Under the pieces are notes generated by a model. The model saw only the letters and a list, made by a program, of their open reading frames with translations, was not told the origin of the DNA and ran no database searches. The position numbers were made by a program, and so were the translations under genes. A DNA stretch of 64,000 bases from an uncultured bacterium (GTDB taxonomy: Bacteria; Cyanobacteriota; Vampirovibrionia; Obscuribacterales; Obscuribacteraceae): assembly GCA_903835185.1 (NCBI GenBank), contig CAILLX010000163.1, positions 52,087 to 116,086 on the forward strand. The letters run 5' to 3'. Positions 9,227-19,200 of the stretch are shown here, piece after piece. The stretch's first letter is position 1; every line of letters starts with the position of its first letter.

Positions 9227-11212
9227 TCACTCCGTTGTAGACGAGTTGTGAGTTTTTTGTGTGTCCAGCCTGGCGTCGTTGTCCAGCAAGCCGCGTCCTG
9301 ACCAGTGCCCTGCCAGCAGTGGTGTCTGTTTGTTAGCAAAGTCGCTCAGAACCTCCTGAGATACTTTATTCCGCAGTTGTGTAAATATGTTGTGAAAGTC
9401 CTGATATTGCGGGTTCTGCTCTAATGTCTCAATTAACTGCCGAGTAAAGACTGCATTTTGATACCGTTTCGATTCCCACGAACGTTCGTTGCAATCACTT
9501 GATGAGACGAGGAGCTGGTAGGCTGAGCTGACAAGGAGATCCGGATCTGCATTGCTGGCTGTGATAGCACCAGGGGCACCGAGACCGCCGGCATAACAGG
9601 TGTCGAGTATAACAAAGGCGTGTCTTTTCTTGAGCTTGCTGCGCACCATCCGTACTATGCTCTGCATCGGCATTGATGTTGTGAAAAGATGATCCAGGCT
9701 GGTGTCATAAGTGACAACAGAGTTTGAGGCGCCCAGCTCTTTGTATGCAGGAGTTCCATGTGAAGAGATAAAGACAAAGACTAAATCGCCCGGATGTGTG
9801 ACTGCAGGCAGCCAGCTGCCAGCCAGGCAGTCAGTAATTGCTGCTCTGGTAGCATTGCTGTTCAGGAGAGTCTTTATATGATCCGGCTTAAAGCCAGCTT
9901 TAGCGATGAGAAACTGTTCCAGATCCTGGGCATCTTTGGCCGGGTAGTGCAGGTAATGAATCTGCGGGTCAGCAAACTGTGAGACTCCCACAACCATCGC
10001 CCAGCGGTCGTGTACTGTCTCGGCTACCGGGGTTGAGCTTTCCGTAAAGCCAAAAATATGGTCAAGATGTTTCTTGAGCGTATGCAAATGGCTGGCTTCA
10101 TCAGCAAAACTGAGAGCGTATTGACGATCAGCAGAAGCAGTAGCTTTCTGTCCCAGGCGCTCACGGCAATAAGAACGCCAGAGCGAGGCTTGAGCTGCTT
10201 CCAGGCGGTTGCCGCGCTGAATTGGAGAACGCTCCAGACCGACCAGAGATCTTGTCAGATGTCGATCTGCCTGGTCATACTGCCCGGCTAGTGCTGCCAC
10301 TACACCCAGTGATTCGTCGGCAAGCGGATCGAGCTCTTTTGTTGCAGGGGAATTCAGCTCTGTTTTAGCAAGTTCTATTTGGTGGCGGGCAGGCTGCTGT
10401 TGATTGCTCAGTGCATAAGCAAATGCTAGTGCTCTGTGCAGATGTCCGCGAGTTTCTGCAGTTGGTGCTTGTGCTGCTGCTCTTTCAAGCCAGGCAATTG
10501 CCTGCTCCTCTTTCTTTTGTGCGATATACAGATCCCCAAGATAATAAGTGGCATAGGAGTTGTCTGGTTCGTTTTCCAGGCACTGCTTCAGCTCATTTTC
10601 AGCTTTCTGGTAGTCGCCTGACCAGAAAGAGGCACACCCTGAATAGAAATAGAGATCGCCCAACTGAGTTTTCTGGTCAGGATTAGCCTCTGCTATGGAC
10701 AGAGCCAGCCTGGCGCAATGGGCTGAGGACACCGGCTGTCCGAAGCAAAGATAAAAGATAGCAGAACTTTTGTATGAGTTTAATTTGGCACTTTTAAGAG
10801 GTGTCCGGGCTGCCTGCAAAGAGGCAGCTCCTGGCAACTCCAGCGCATCCACAATCATCTGCCACTCAAGCAAGTTTGCGTCTGACTGTTCATACAGATC
10901 ATTAAGCTCATCGTCATTCTTGCGGAAAGTCTCGACATCATAACTGTCTGCTGCTTTGAGATGAGACAAGATATGTTCTTGAACTGAGCGTGCCAGAAGG
11001 CTGGATCTTTGAGCGCAACTAAGAATGCGAGCAGATGCCTCGCCTGAGGCAATTTTGAGCTTCGGCTCGGGTGTGATTAAAGGTGGCTGTGCACGCAGGA
11101 GCCCTTTACTGTTCTCCTGTGCGTAAGCAGCAGGAGACAGGAGCAGAAAAGAAACAGCAAGACAGACCAGAGCAGTAAAACTCTTGACAAAAGCTCTACC
11201 AGCTAGTGACAT
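9227..11212 (-). CDS. Exported TPR protein with C-terminal caspase-like (peptidase C14) domain
   Basis: Signal peptide; TPR-like YATYYLGDLYIAQKKEEQAIAWLERA; WAMVVGVSQF...FVFISSHG...FVILDTCYAGG (His/Cys dyad). Confidence 0.88.
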   Translation of the reverse strand: MSLAGRAFVKSFTALVCLAVSFLLLSPAAYAQENSKGLLRAQPPLITPEPKLKIASGEASARILSCAQRSSLLARSVQEHILSHLKAADSYDVETFRKNDDELNDLYEQSDANLLEWQMIVDALELPGAASLQAARTPLKSAKLNSYKSSAIFYLCFGQPVSSAHCARLALSIAEANPDQKTQLGDLYFYSGCASFWSGDYQKAENELKQCLENEPDNSYATYYLGDLYIAQKKEEQAIAWLERAAAQAPTAETRGHLHRALAFAYALSNQQQPARHQIELAKTELNSPATKELDPLADESLGVVAALAGQYDQADRHLTRSLVGLERSPIQRGNRLEAAQASLWRSYCRERLGQKATASADRQYALSFADEASHLHTLKKHLDHIFGFTESSTPVAETVHDRWAMVVGVSQFADPQIHYLHYPAKDAQDLEQFLIAKAGFKPDHIKTLLNSNATRAAITDCLAGSWLPAVTHPGDLVFVFISSHGTPAYKELGASNSVVTYDTSLDHLFTTSMPMQSIVRMVRSKLKKRHAFVILDTCYAGGLGAPGAITASNADPDLLVSSAYQLLVSSSDCNERSWESKRYQNAVFTRQLIETLEQNPQYQDFHNIFTQLRNKVSQEVLSDFANKQTPLLAGHWSGRGLLDNDARLDTQKTHNSSTTE

Positions 11213-11243
11213 GCCTGAAAGCAGTTGTATCTGCTCCTTTTAG

Positions 11244-11741
11244 CTACTGCGGTGGTATGAGAGATGGGCAGCTTTTTGCTTTAGCTAATATCTCCTGGTG
11301 ATACTGGCTGTATTTGGCAGCTGTATGCTCGGCTGGGAGCAAGACGCGCTCTTTGTCGTAAGCTGCTGCGGCAGGATCTTTCCAGGCGTCATAAGGGAAA
11401 TCCCAGCTCTTATTGCGGCGGTACCAGAGTTCAATCGCCTCCGGTTTCCACACTAGAAGCATCGGTAGCGGGCGTCCCTCATCATATTTTTCAGTCAAAT
11501 ATAACAACCAGGAGAGGTTAAGCTTAATCTGCATTCCGCCTGGAAAAACCTTGACCTCATGATCCTTAATTGCCTCAATGATGTCAGGAGCACAGTTGTG
11601 CACTGCAACGAGCGTTTTTTCTCCTTGCCGGCACCAGGGAATAGTCTTTAAGAATTCCAGAAAGTTCTGGCAGCTCACGCAGGTGCTTACTGCTTCAGCC
11701 ATTATTACAAGCTCCTTGATCCAAAAGTAGTTGTCGCTCAT
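11244..11741 (-). CDS. Conserved-looking hypothetical protein
   Basis: 165-aa ORF; same strand as and just upstream of the caspase gene. Confidence 0.5.
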   Translation of the reverse strand: MSDNYFWIKELVIMAEAVSTCVSCQNFLEFLKTIPWCRQGEKTLVAVHNCAPDIIEAIKDHEVKVFPGGMQIKLNLSWLLYLTEKYDEGRPLPMLLVWKPEAIELWYRRNKSWDFPYDAWKDPAAAAYDKERVLLPAEHTAAKYSQYHQEILAKAKSCPSLIPPQ

Positions 11742-12043
11742 TAGTGTAACCGCCTCCGGGAGGCAAGACCTGAAATGTTACTGCTTGGCATCTCGATATT
11801 GCCCTGGCTCATACCTTTCTCGTGAGATGCTCGAACTGCTGGTGCAGGATGACAATCCTTGATGTTGCTTATAGAGCTCAGCAAACTTTGAGGAGACTCA
11901 CTCTGTCTTCAGAAGCTGATGTATCTTTTGGAAGAGAAAAATAATTGGTGTGTCAGTAGCTAATAGTTACTTGCTTGGGTTAAGCTAGATGGAGCGTAAA
12001 GGGTCCGTCGGCGGCTGGAGAGCTGGTTTGGCTTGAGCTGATA

Positions 12044-13375
12044 GTGTTTATAGAGAGTAAGAAATTTAGTTTGCAACCAGCTGTGCTGGTGATCATTCTT
12101 GGGCTGGCTGTCTGCCTGGTCTCCTGCCGGGCTCCAGAGTGCCTGCCGCCTCCTCCGATAGCTGACTCCCTCCGCCCGTGTTCGACGCAGCATCCAGGTA
12201 TGTACACAGTCAAACTGGCTGCAGAACAGGAGAAGGAGCTGGGGCTTCAGTACGGACAAGCAGCTGAGCGGCTCCTTGACTTTGATGTGGCTACAACCGG
12301 TCAGGTAATGGCCAACGCAAATTTGCTCACTCATGTGACCGCCCCGCTGAGCGGTCGTGTGAGACAGGTCTTCAAGAGCGCAGGAGATCATGTGCGGGAG
12401 GGAGAGCCGCTGCTTGAGGTACGTAGTACAGATATAGAGCAGGCAGAAGCAGATCTTTTAAATAATGAGTCCCAGGTGCGTGCCGATCTCAAGCGTGATC
12501 TGCTGCAGATAGATTCTGATATTAGTCAGGGGCAGGCTCAAATCAGGCTGTCTGAAGCTACTTTCCGGCGGTCTCAGGATCTGGTGAAGGAGAAGATTGC
12601 CTCGCGGGCAGATTATGAGGCGGCCAGAACACAATATGAAAAAGACAAGATCTCTCTGGAGTCTAATGAACGGAAGAGAGTGTCATCTGTCGCACTTTCG
12701 TCCGAGCGACTAAGGCTGCTTACAGATCCGATAAGGCAGAAACTAAGGTTGCTGGGAGAATCAGATGGCGATATAGATATGGTGCTTAAAACACGCAAGG
12801 TTGATCCGCTTGCGACTATAGTCTCTCCACACTCTGGGATTGTCAGTGAGCGCCTTGTTAATGTGGGCGAGCTGGTCGATCCTGCTAAAGCGTTATTTAC
12901 AGTTGGCGATTACCACAATGTCTGGCTCCAGGCTAATATTGTTGAAAAGGACATTACTAAAGTAAAGTGCGGACAGCCGATTAGGCTATCTGTGGACAGC
13001 TTCCCAGGTGAGCAGTTCTCCGGGCGGCTCAACTACATATCAGACACCATTAACCCTGAAACGAGAACATTAGTTGTGCGTGCTGAAGTGGATAATCCAG
13101 GTCTGAAGCTAAAGCCCAAAATGTTTGCCAGGATGACCATTTTAGTAGGCGAGCATCTGGCGCTTACTGTACCCAGGCAGGCTGTGCAATATGCCGGAGC
13201 GTATAAGGTAGTCTATGTGCCGCTGTCACCTGGCTGTTTTGAAGAGAGACGAATTCAGGTGGGGCGAGAGTCTGGCGGATTGGTTGAAGTTGTGTCCGGA
13301 GTGCGGACAGGCGAGAGAGTGGTTGCAAAAGGAAGTGCAGAGCTCAGCTCAGAAGCTCTTAAAGTATCTGGCTAG
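12044..13375 (+). CDS. Efflux RND periplasmic adaptor (HlyD/CzcB-like), probable lipoprotein
   Basis: Lipobox-like LVSCRAP; TAPLSGRVRQVFKSAGDHVREGEPLLEV lipoyl-like half-motif; coiled coil; GELVDPAKALFTVGDYHNVWLQANIVEKDI. Confidence 0.88.
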   Translation: MFIESKKFSLQPAVLVIILGLAVCLVSCRAPECLPPPPIADSLRPCSTQHPGMYTVKLAAEQEKELGLQYGQAAERLLDFDVATTGQVMANANLLTHVTAPLSGRVRQVFKSAGDHVREGEPLLEVRSTDIEQAEADLLNNESQVRADLKRDLLQIDSDISQGQAQIRLSEATFRRSQDLVKEKIASRADYEAARTQYEKDKISLESNERKRVSSVALSSERLRLLTDPIRQKLRLLGESDGDIDMVLKTRKVDPLATIVSPHSGIVSERLVNVGELVDPAKALFTVGDYHNVWLQANIVEKDITKVKCGQPIRLSVDSFPGEQFSGRLNYISDTINPETRTLVVRAEVDNPGLKLKPKMFARMTILVGEHLALTVPRQAVQYAGAYKVVYVPLSPGCFEERRIQVGRESGGLVEVVSGVRTGERVVAKGSAELSSEALKVSG

Positions 13376-13378
13376 ACG

Positions 13379-13484
13379 CAATACCGTTTAGATAAGTGGT
13401 CTACAACTTGGGAGGCTCGAGAGCCGCCCAGCGGGCGCGTCGACGCGCCACTAGACCATCATGCGCACTAAGTTGACGGCGTTG
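13379..13484. repeat. MITE/REP-like element copy 2 (5' end CAATACCGTTTAGATAAGTGGTCTACAACTT; degenerate right end GACGGCGTTG)
   Basis: First ~31 bp match copy 1 almost exactly; shared AGAGCCGCCCAGCGGGCGCGTCGACGCGCC core. Confidence 0.75.
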
Positions 13485-13505
13485 GGCTTCCAGCAGGGGC
13501 GGCTG

Positions 13506-13551
13506 TAGGGGCGGCTCGAGAGCCGCCCAGCGGGCGGGTCGACGCGCCCCG
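13506..13551. repeat. Additional GC-rich core copy (TAGGGGCGGCTCGAGAGCCGCCCAGCGGGCGGGTCGACGCGCCCC)
   Basis: Same double-palindrome core as the other copies, preceded by a partial AGGGGCGGCTG. Confidence 0.75.
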
Positions 13552-13645
13552 ACGCCTGTACTTTATTGGGGTTGGACGCAATGTGGACCTTCCTTGACAT
13601 GCTGCAGCCGTACTTGAATGCTGCTTGACCTGCCTGAGGGCAGCT

Positions 13646-16201
13646 TTACCAGCTCTCTCCTACTAATACCCAGGCCGCCCAGTTAATTGGCCTGGCAAAC
13701 CTGTCATATGGCTCGTTCTTTACTGTCAATTGTGCCTGGCGGAGAGCCTCTGCTGAGGAGAGCTTCTTTACCCATAAGTTGGTATAAAATTCCTGCATTA
13801 ATTTCATAGTAGCTTCGTCCGGTACCTTCCACAAAGACATGAGGATGCTGCGTGCGCCAGCTGCCATTATGGATGCGCGCAAACCAAGTACTCCCTGTCC
13901 GGTAGCTGACTCACCCAATCCTGTTTCACAAGCAGATAAAGTCATCAATTGCACACCAGCTAAATTAGCTCCCACCATCTCCTCTGCTGTCAGATAACGC
14001 CCTGACCCGCTACTTGCGGTGGTGCCACCAGAGTGTTTCGCCAGTACAATACCTGACTCGACCAGCGGGTTGCGCAAGGCCCTGTGCAAAACTGTCTTTG
14101 AACCTGTCTTGCGACTGGCTGCTCTGGACAACCTGGCTTCGTCAAAGAAGAATCCGTGAGTAGCTAGATGTACCCAGGCATTATGTGGTAAAGCCTTGAG
14201 AACTTCGGCTTTGCTTGCTTGCGAGCCGGTCAGGAATGTGACTTTCATTCCTTGCTTTTCAGCAAGCTTCCTGAGCTCTTCTGCCTCCTTGAGAGTCCCG
14301 GGGAGCGATGGTATGTCATAGCCGACAATCTGCTTATCAGCTTCTGTACTGCCAAAATCAATCCCGCCGCCAAGGAGGAGGTCCAGTTGAGCAGCAGTCT
14401 TTGGGCGAGCTAGTAAACGCAGACCGGCTAGCTCTCTGGCTGAGTCTAGCTGAGCAACCATGCTGCTTACAGGTGAGGCGGCAGCAAACAGGTGCCACGG
14501 TAGGCGTGACAGCTGTCCGTCCGGACTCAACCATATTTTACTGATACCACCAGGGAATAGACTCACCACAGGCTTCCACAGCAGTTTGGCTAATTGCTCC
14601 CATTCAGTGCTGGCTTCGTTTTTGAACAACACCTGCTTGCGCCATTTATAAAGCGCCTTGTCGTCATCTGCAACTGAGCCTAAATCGACAAATGCTAATG
14701 GTCCTTTCCTGTTTGACAGTACTGCTCCATATTCTGATAGCTGCTCTGGTTGAGCGTCTGTTGGTAGATAGCAGTAAATGTCCACCAGTAACTCATCTGC
14801 ACTGAGAAGGTGACAAAAATCAGACAGGCTCAAGGTGCTGAGGATGTCGGTAAGGCTGCCTGGTTTCAGTGAACGTGCCAGCTCTCTTTCCAGCGCTTCT
14901 TTGCTGGCTGTGAGCTCGTTGTTTGTCTTCTCCCAGTCGCTGTAAGGGACGCTGCCTGCTTCGTGGTACCAGGCTGCCAGGCGCGAGCGCAAAGATTTGA
15001 GCTGTTCTACCTGCCGGTGGTACTCTGTTTGTTCTCCTAAGTTCAAGACAGACTTTTGCCAGCGTAGCGATTCGATAAGCAATCCTTTCCAGCGGAAAAT
15101 AAAGTTGTATGCATCTGAGAGCGACTGTCCGCTGCGGCAGGTCGACAACAGCAAGGAGATCTCCTCCGGGACTTTGGTGGCTAGAAATGCTCTCTGCTCA
15201 GCAAAGGATAAGCTGGGCAAGACATTCTCAATATGGTGGTTGATTATACCCGCTGAGCGGAGAAGATTGCTTTGGGCCTCGACTGTGCGACCTTGCTTCC
15301 AGTCCAACCTACCAAGATTATTGAGGGCAGATGCTACGTCTGGATGGTAAGGACCGAGGCTGTGTTCATCAATTTGCAATGCTCGATTAAGAAGCTGCCT
15401 GGCGCGGGTTGTGTCACCGCCTGCGGTGAGCACCATAGCTAAATTATTGAGGCTTTCGGCAATATCAGGATGATCTTTAGGTAGCGCGCTCTCGCGTATT
15501 TTGAGCGCATGCTCAAACAGTGAAGTCGCTGAGCTCAGGTTGCCCACCGCCTCATAGAGGGAGCCGAGATTGTTCATGCTAGTGGCAACATTGGGATGTT
15601 CTGGTCCGAGCGCTTTGGCTGTAATGGCAAGGGCACGCTCGTAAAGCGGCAGCGCTCCCTGGGTCTGCCCGGTAGATTCGAGCAGCACTGCCAGATTGTT
15701 CAATGTTTCTCCCACTTGAGGGTCGTCCGGACCGAGAGCTTTTTCCTGGATGCGCAGAGCTCTTTCATAAAGCGGTCTGGCAGCGGCACAATCGCCTTGA
15801 AAAGACACAAGGGCGGCCAGGTTATTCAAACTGGTGGCAACTTCACAATCATCCGCTCCAAACGCATTTTCGTTAATGGCTAGAGCTCTTTCAAAAAGAG
15901 GGCGTGCTCCTGAATAGTCGCCAGAGGCTTGCAGGAGCCAGGCTAAATTATTGAGAGCTTTTGCTACAATTTGTCCCTGGCTGCCGTGAGTTTGCTCTGT
16001 GAGTTTAAGCGCCTTCCGTGCCAGAGGCAGAGCCTCGTCATATTTCCCTGCTTCATAAAGGCCGGCTACTTGAGAGTTGATCTCTTCTGCGGGATCGGCA
16101 GCAAAACCGCCGGCAAACGGGCTCTGTCCGCTAGCAGCATCTGCGCCAGGCGCAACTGCCAGCAGAAGTAAGATAGCACAGACTCTTAGTATGAAGACCA
16201 T
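13646..16201 (-). CDS. Exported TPR-CHAT protein (caspase-HetF-associated peptidase domain)
   Basis: Kinesin-light-chain-type TPRs (EKALGPDDPQVGETLNNLAVLLESTGQ...); VHLATHGFFF and LMTLSACETGLGE His/Cys signature; C-terminal INWAAWVLVGE. Confidence 0.93.
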   Translation of the reverse strand: MVFILRVCAILLLLAVAPGADAASGQSPFAGGFAADPAEEINSQVAGLYEAGKYDEALPLARKALKLTEQTHGSQGQIVAKALNNLAWLLQASGDYSGARPLFERALAINENAFGADDCEVATSLNNLAALVSFQGDCAAARPLYERALRIQEKALGPDDPQVGETLNNLAVLLESTGQTQGALPLYERALAITAKALGPEHPNVATSMNNLGSLYEAVGNLSSATSLFEHALKIRESALPKDHPDIAESLNNLAMVLTAGGDTTRARQLLNRALQIDEHSLGPYHPDVASALNNLGRLDWKQGRTVEAQSNLLRSAGIINHHIENVLPSLSFAEQRAFLATKVPEEISLLLSTCRSGQSLSDAYNFIFRWKGLLIESLRWQKSVLNLGEQTEYHRQVEQLKSLRSRLAAWYHEAGSVPYSDWEKTNNELTASKEALERELARSLKPGSLTDILSTLSLSDFCHLLSADELLVDIYCYLPTDAQPEQLSEYGAVLSNRKGPLAFVDLGSVADDDKALYKWRKQVLFKNEASTEWEQLAKLLWKPVVSLFPGGISKIWLSPDGQLSRLPWHLFAAASPVSSMVAQLDSARELAGLRLLARPKTAAQLDLLLGGGIDFGSTEADKQIVGYDIPSLPGTLKEAEELRKLAEKQGMKVTFLTGSQASKAEVLKALPHNAWVHLATHGFFFDEARLSRAASRKTGSKTVLHRALRNPLVESGIVLAKHSGGTTASSGSGRYLTAEEMVGANLAGVQLMTLSACETGLGESATGQGVLGLRASIMAAGARSILMSLWKVPDEATMKLMQEFYTNLWVKKLSSAEALRQAQLTVKNEPYDRFARPINWAAWVLVGESW

Positions 16202-19200
16202 GCTAAAGAATCAGTTGTCTGTGAGCCGGCTCCATGAGCGACCAACGGTGGCTTGAAAGGCCAATCAGGCAGCTCCGCCTTCTCCCTCTGTTGCATGTAA
16301 TAACGGCCGCGAGCTGACGTTGCCAATTCAACAGCTGCAGCCAGTTTGAACACGCGGTCTCTCATCTGCTTGTTGCTGGCTGATTTTGGGTGAAGTAATG
16401 GCGAGAGGAAATCGTAGCTAATGAGAGCAGAGATTATGGAGAAATCACCAGTGACTATAGAAAGCTTTTTGTCCAGGCTATTGGCTGAGAGATTTCGTCT
16501 GGCCACTCCGTCGGCAGGAAGAGATTCTGCCTTGGAAGGGCGATGGCTGACAAGAAGAGCTTCCCTGCCTGGTCCAAGGTTGATCTGGTGCCCGGCAGCT
16601 TCAAGAGAGACAGTGTTTGGACCGGAGAGCGACTTTACTCTAAGTTTGCCCTTGCGAAATTCAACAACAGTCATGGCATCACCATGTGTCTTAATTGATC
16701 CCAGAGCTGTCTTTATAGTTAGCGGTTGTCCGGAAGCGACAAAGATGGCTCCCAGCTGTAGCTCCACTGCGCCGCAGTCGGTCTGGCGGAAGAGAGTCCC
16801 TTCTTTGGCCAGCAGCCGTGGCGGTCCTCCGGCTGTCCGGTCCAGCAGGGCAGATGCTGCTTGTGGTGCTTTGAGGAGTTGGAAATTGGGGTTTTGTGTC
16901 TTGGCAGCTTGATTGACATGTGAGATAAAGCGCTCTAGATCACCACGTTTTGACCCGCTCAACCTGATTGCTCTGTTAGCTATAACATCCTCTTTGGCAA
17001 GCATCTGTTCGAGTGAAAACGTTGTCTTGACAATATTGCGCTCCTGGTTTGAGCTGCGATCTATAGTTGGTGTACTGTCCGAAACATCCTTAGCATTAGC
17101 TGTGGCTACATAAACATGGTCGTCACTCAAGATCAGCTCTTCGCCAGGTCCCAGCGGTATAGAACGAACAATACCGCGGGTTGCTACTGTTACTGCTCCT
17201 TGTCCTCCGCCCAACGCCATGATATGTACGGCGCCGCCCGGTTCGTCAATAATTTCAGCTGTGGAATTGGAGGCGATCTTGACTGTGCCCAGCCTTGTTG
17301 TCACTTCAAGCTCTTGTTTGCCGTTGTCGGCAAGCAGCTTGCCAGAGTGCAAAACAAGTCCACCATTAGCTACACTTACGGCAGTGCCCTGTTCTCCCAG
17401 AGCAATTGTTTCAGACTTGCTACTTTGGACTCCGGTTAACACCTGGCTTGACGTAGTGAAGATAGTTAGTTCGGAATGGTTTCCAGTAATGCGAATAACT
17501 GGTTGAGGAACTGAAAGCCGCTGGCGTACCGACAAAGGAACACCTAACTGGCGCTCCTCCTGCCTGACATATCCAGGCAAGGACAAGGCGTCAGTTGGTC
17601 CTGGCTGATTTGCTGCTGTTGGCTGCTGGCTGGAGCCGACTTCGACTACTGTTTGATTGGATGCAACTGGTGTATTGCCTTCGCCTTCATCACTGGTGGT
17701 GCTGTCAGCCAATTGTTCCCCTTCAACTGATTGTTCACAGGGTCCCTGCTTGTCTGATGCTGATTCTAGTGCTTGTGTCACTGACGATCTGAGAACTGTT
17801 TGCAACTGATTTTGATCGACAGGTGTAACAGTGGGTGCAAAGTCGACCTGGGGTAATGTGGCTTCTGCTATACGGAATGATGTATCTATATTTTGCACAT
17901 AATCATCAAACATTTTTGGTGGTGCAACATCGTATGACTGAACTGCAAAAATGGAGCCGGGAAGAGAGACCTGAGCCGATGAACCTACCGAATCAATTAA
18001 AAAACTGCCATTGGCGATGCTGATAGTTGAGTTGCTGATATTTATAGTTCCGCCGCCTAACTTATTCGGGCTGAAGAGTCCTGCATTCACTTCGTTGTTC
18101 AGCAACTGGACTCCATCGCCGACAAGTGTCGAATCAGTTATATAACCAGCCTGGTCAAGCGCAGGACCAACAAAGTTGCTGTGAGCTGCCTCCAGTCTTT
18201 GGGCTAAGCCTGCGGCTGCTGACATTATCTGTGAGTGTGCTGGAATCATATCTGCACTATGAGAGCTAAGGCTCAGCGGAATAAGATCAGGATGGAATGA
18301 GAATCCTGAGGCTATGTCAATAAGACCGCCTGTAAAGAAGTTAGGCGTCCCTGCTGCACGCGACACGAAGAGATCACTGCCGCCTGTTACTATACCGCTA
18401 GCAAATATAGCCAGATAACCGCCATTTGATACAAAAGCAAGTTGTGGATCTAGATTAACGTCTCCACCAACTGCAGCGAACACCAGGTCTCCACCGTTAG
18501 CTGTAATTGATGATTGAACTGTCAGTCCTGCACCGGATACCACGACAACGCAGCCAGGGCTGGCTATATCGGCAGGTCCAAGTGTCCCCATTGTGGGTGA
18601 CAGGACAGATAGCGCTCCGCCTGATATAACTGCTCCAGGCTGTATAGAGATGCCGCCGCCACCAAGTATACCGAGATCACCACTGCTCAACAGCTGATCA
18701 CCAGCACTTGTTGTCACAGAGCCCTGTTGGGAGAGTAATCCGACAAAGTCGTGAGCAGCTATGTGTGTGTTAGCTGCCAGGCTAAGATTGTTAAGAGAGG
18801 CCAGTATTGTAGCGCCGTTCGGGCTCATATAAATGTTGTTGCCCAGATCGTCAATCGAGCCATTCTCACTCACAATGACAAGATCACCAGCTGTGATAAA
18901 TGTGCTGCCGCTGCCCAGCGATATAATGGATTCAGCTCCGGCAGAGTCCAGTAGGATTAGATGAGCAGAAGATAAATGATTGTTGCCAGCGAGGTTGATT
19001 CCAGCTCCTGAAGAGCCAAGGATTAATTGACTGGAAGCGTTAACTGAAACAGCAGCTCCCAGATCTAGCTGACCGGATGTAGTTAACGTTATGTCTGCTC
19101 CCGGGTTGGTCGTTGTGCTGGGGGAAGATGGACCGGGGTTGTCAGCAAAATAATAGCTGTTATTGATTGATCCGTTAATTGACATATTCACTAATGGATG

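Noticed and set aside
11752-11764. GCCTCC-G-GGAGGC palindrome upstream of the 11244-11741 gene
   Set aside because: Single short palindrome; cannot distinguish an operator from chance
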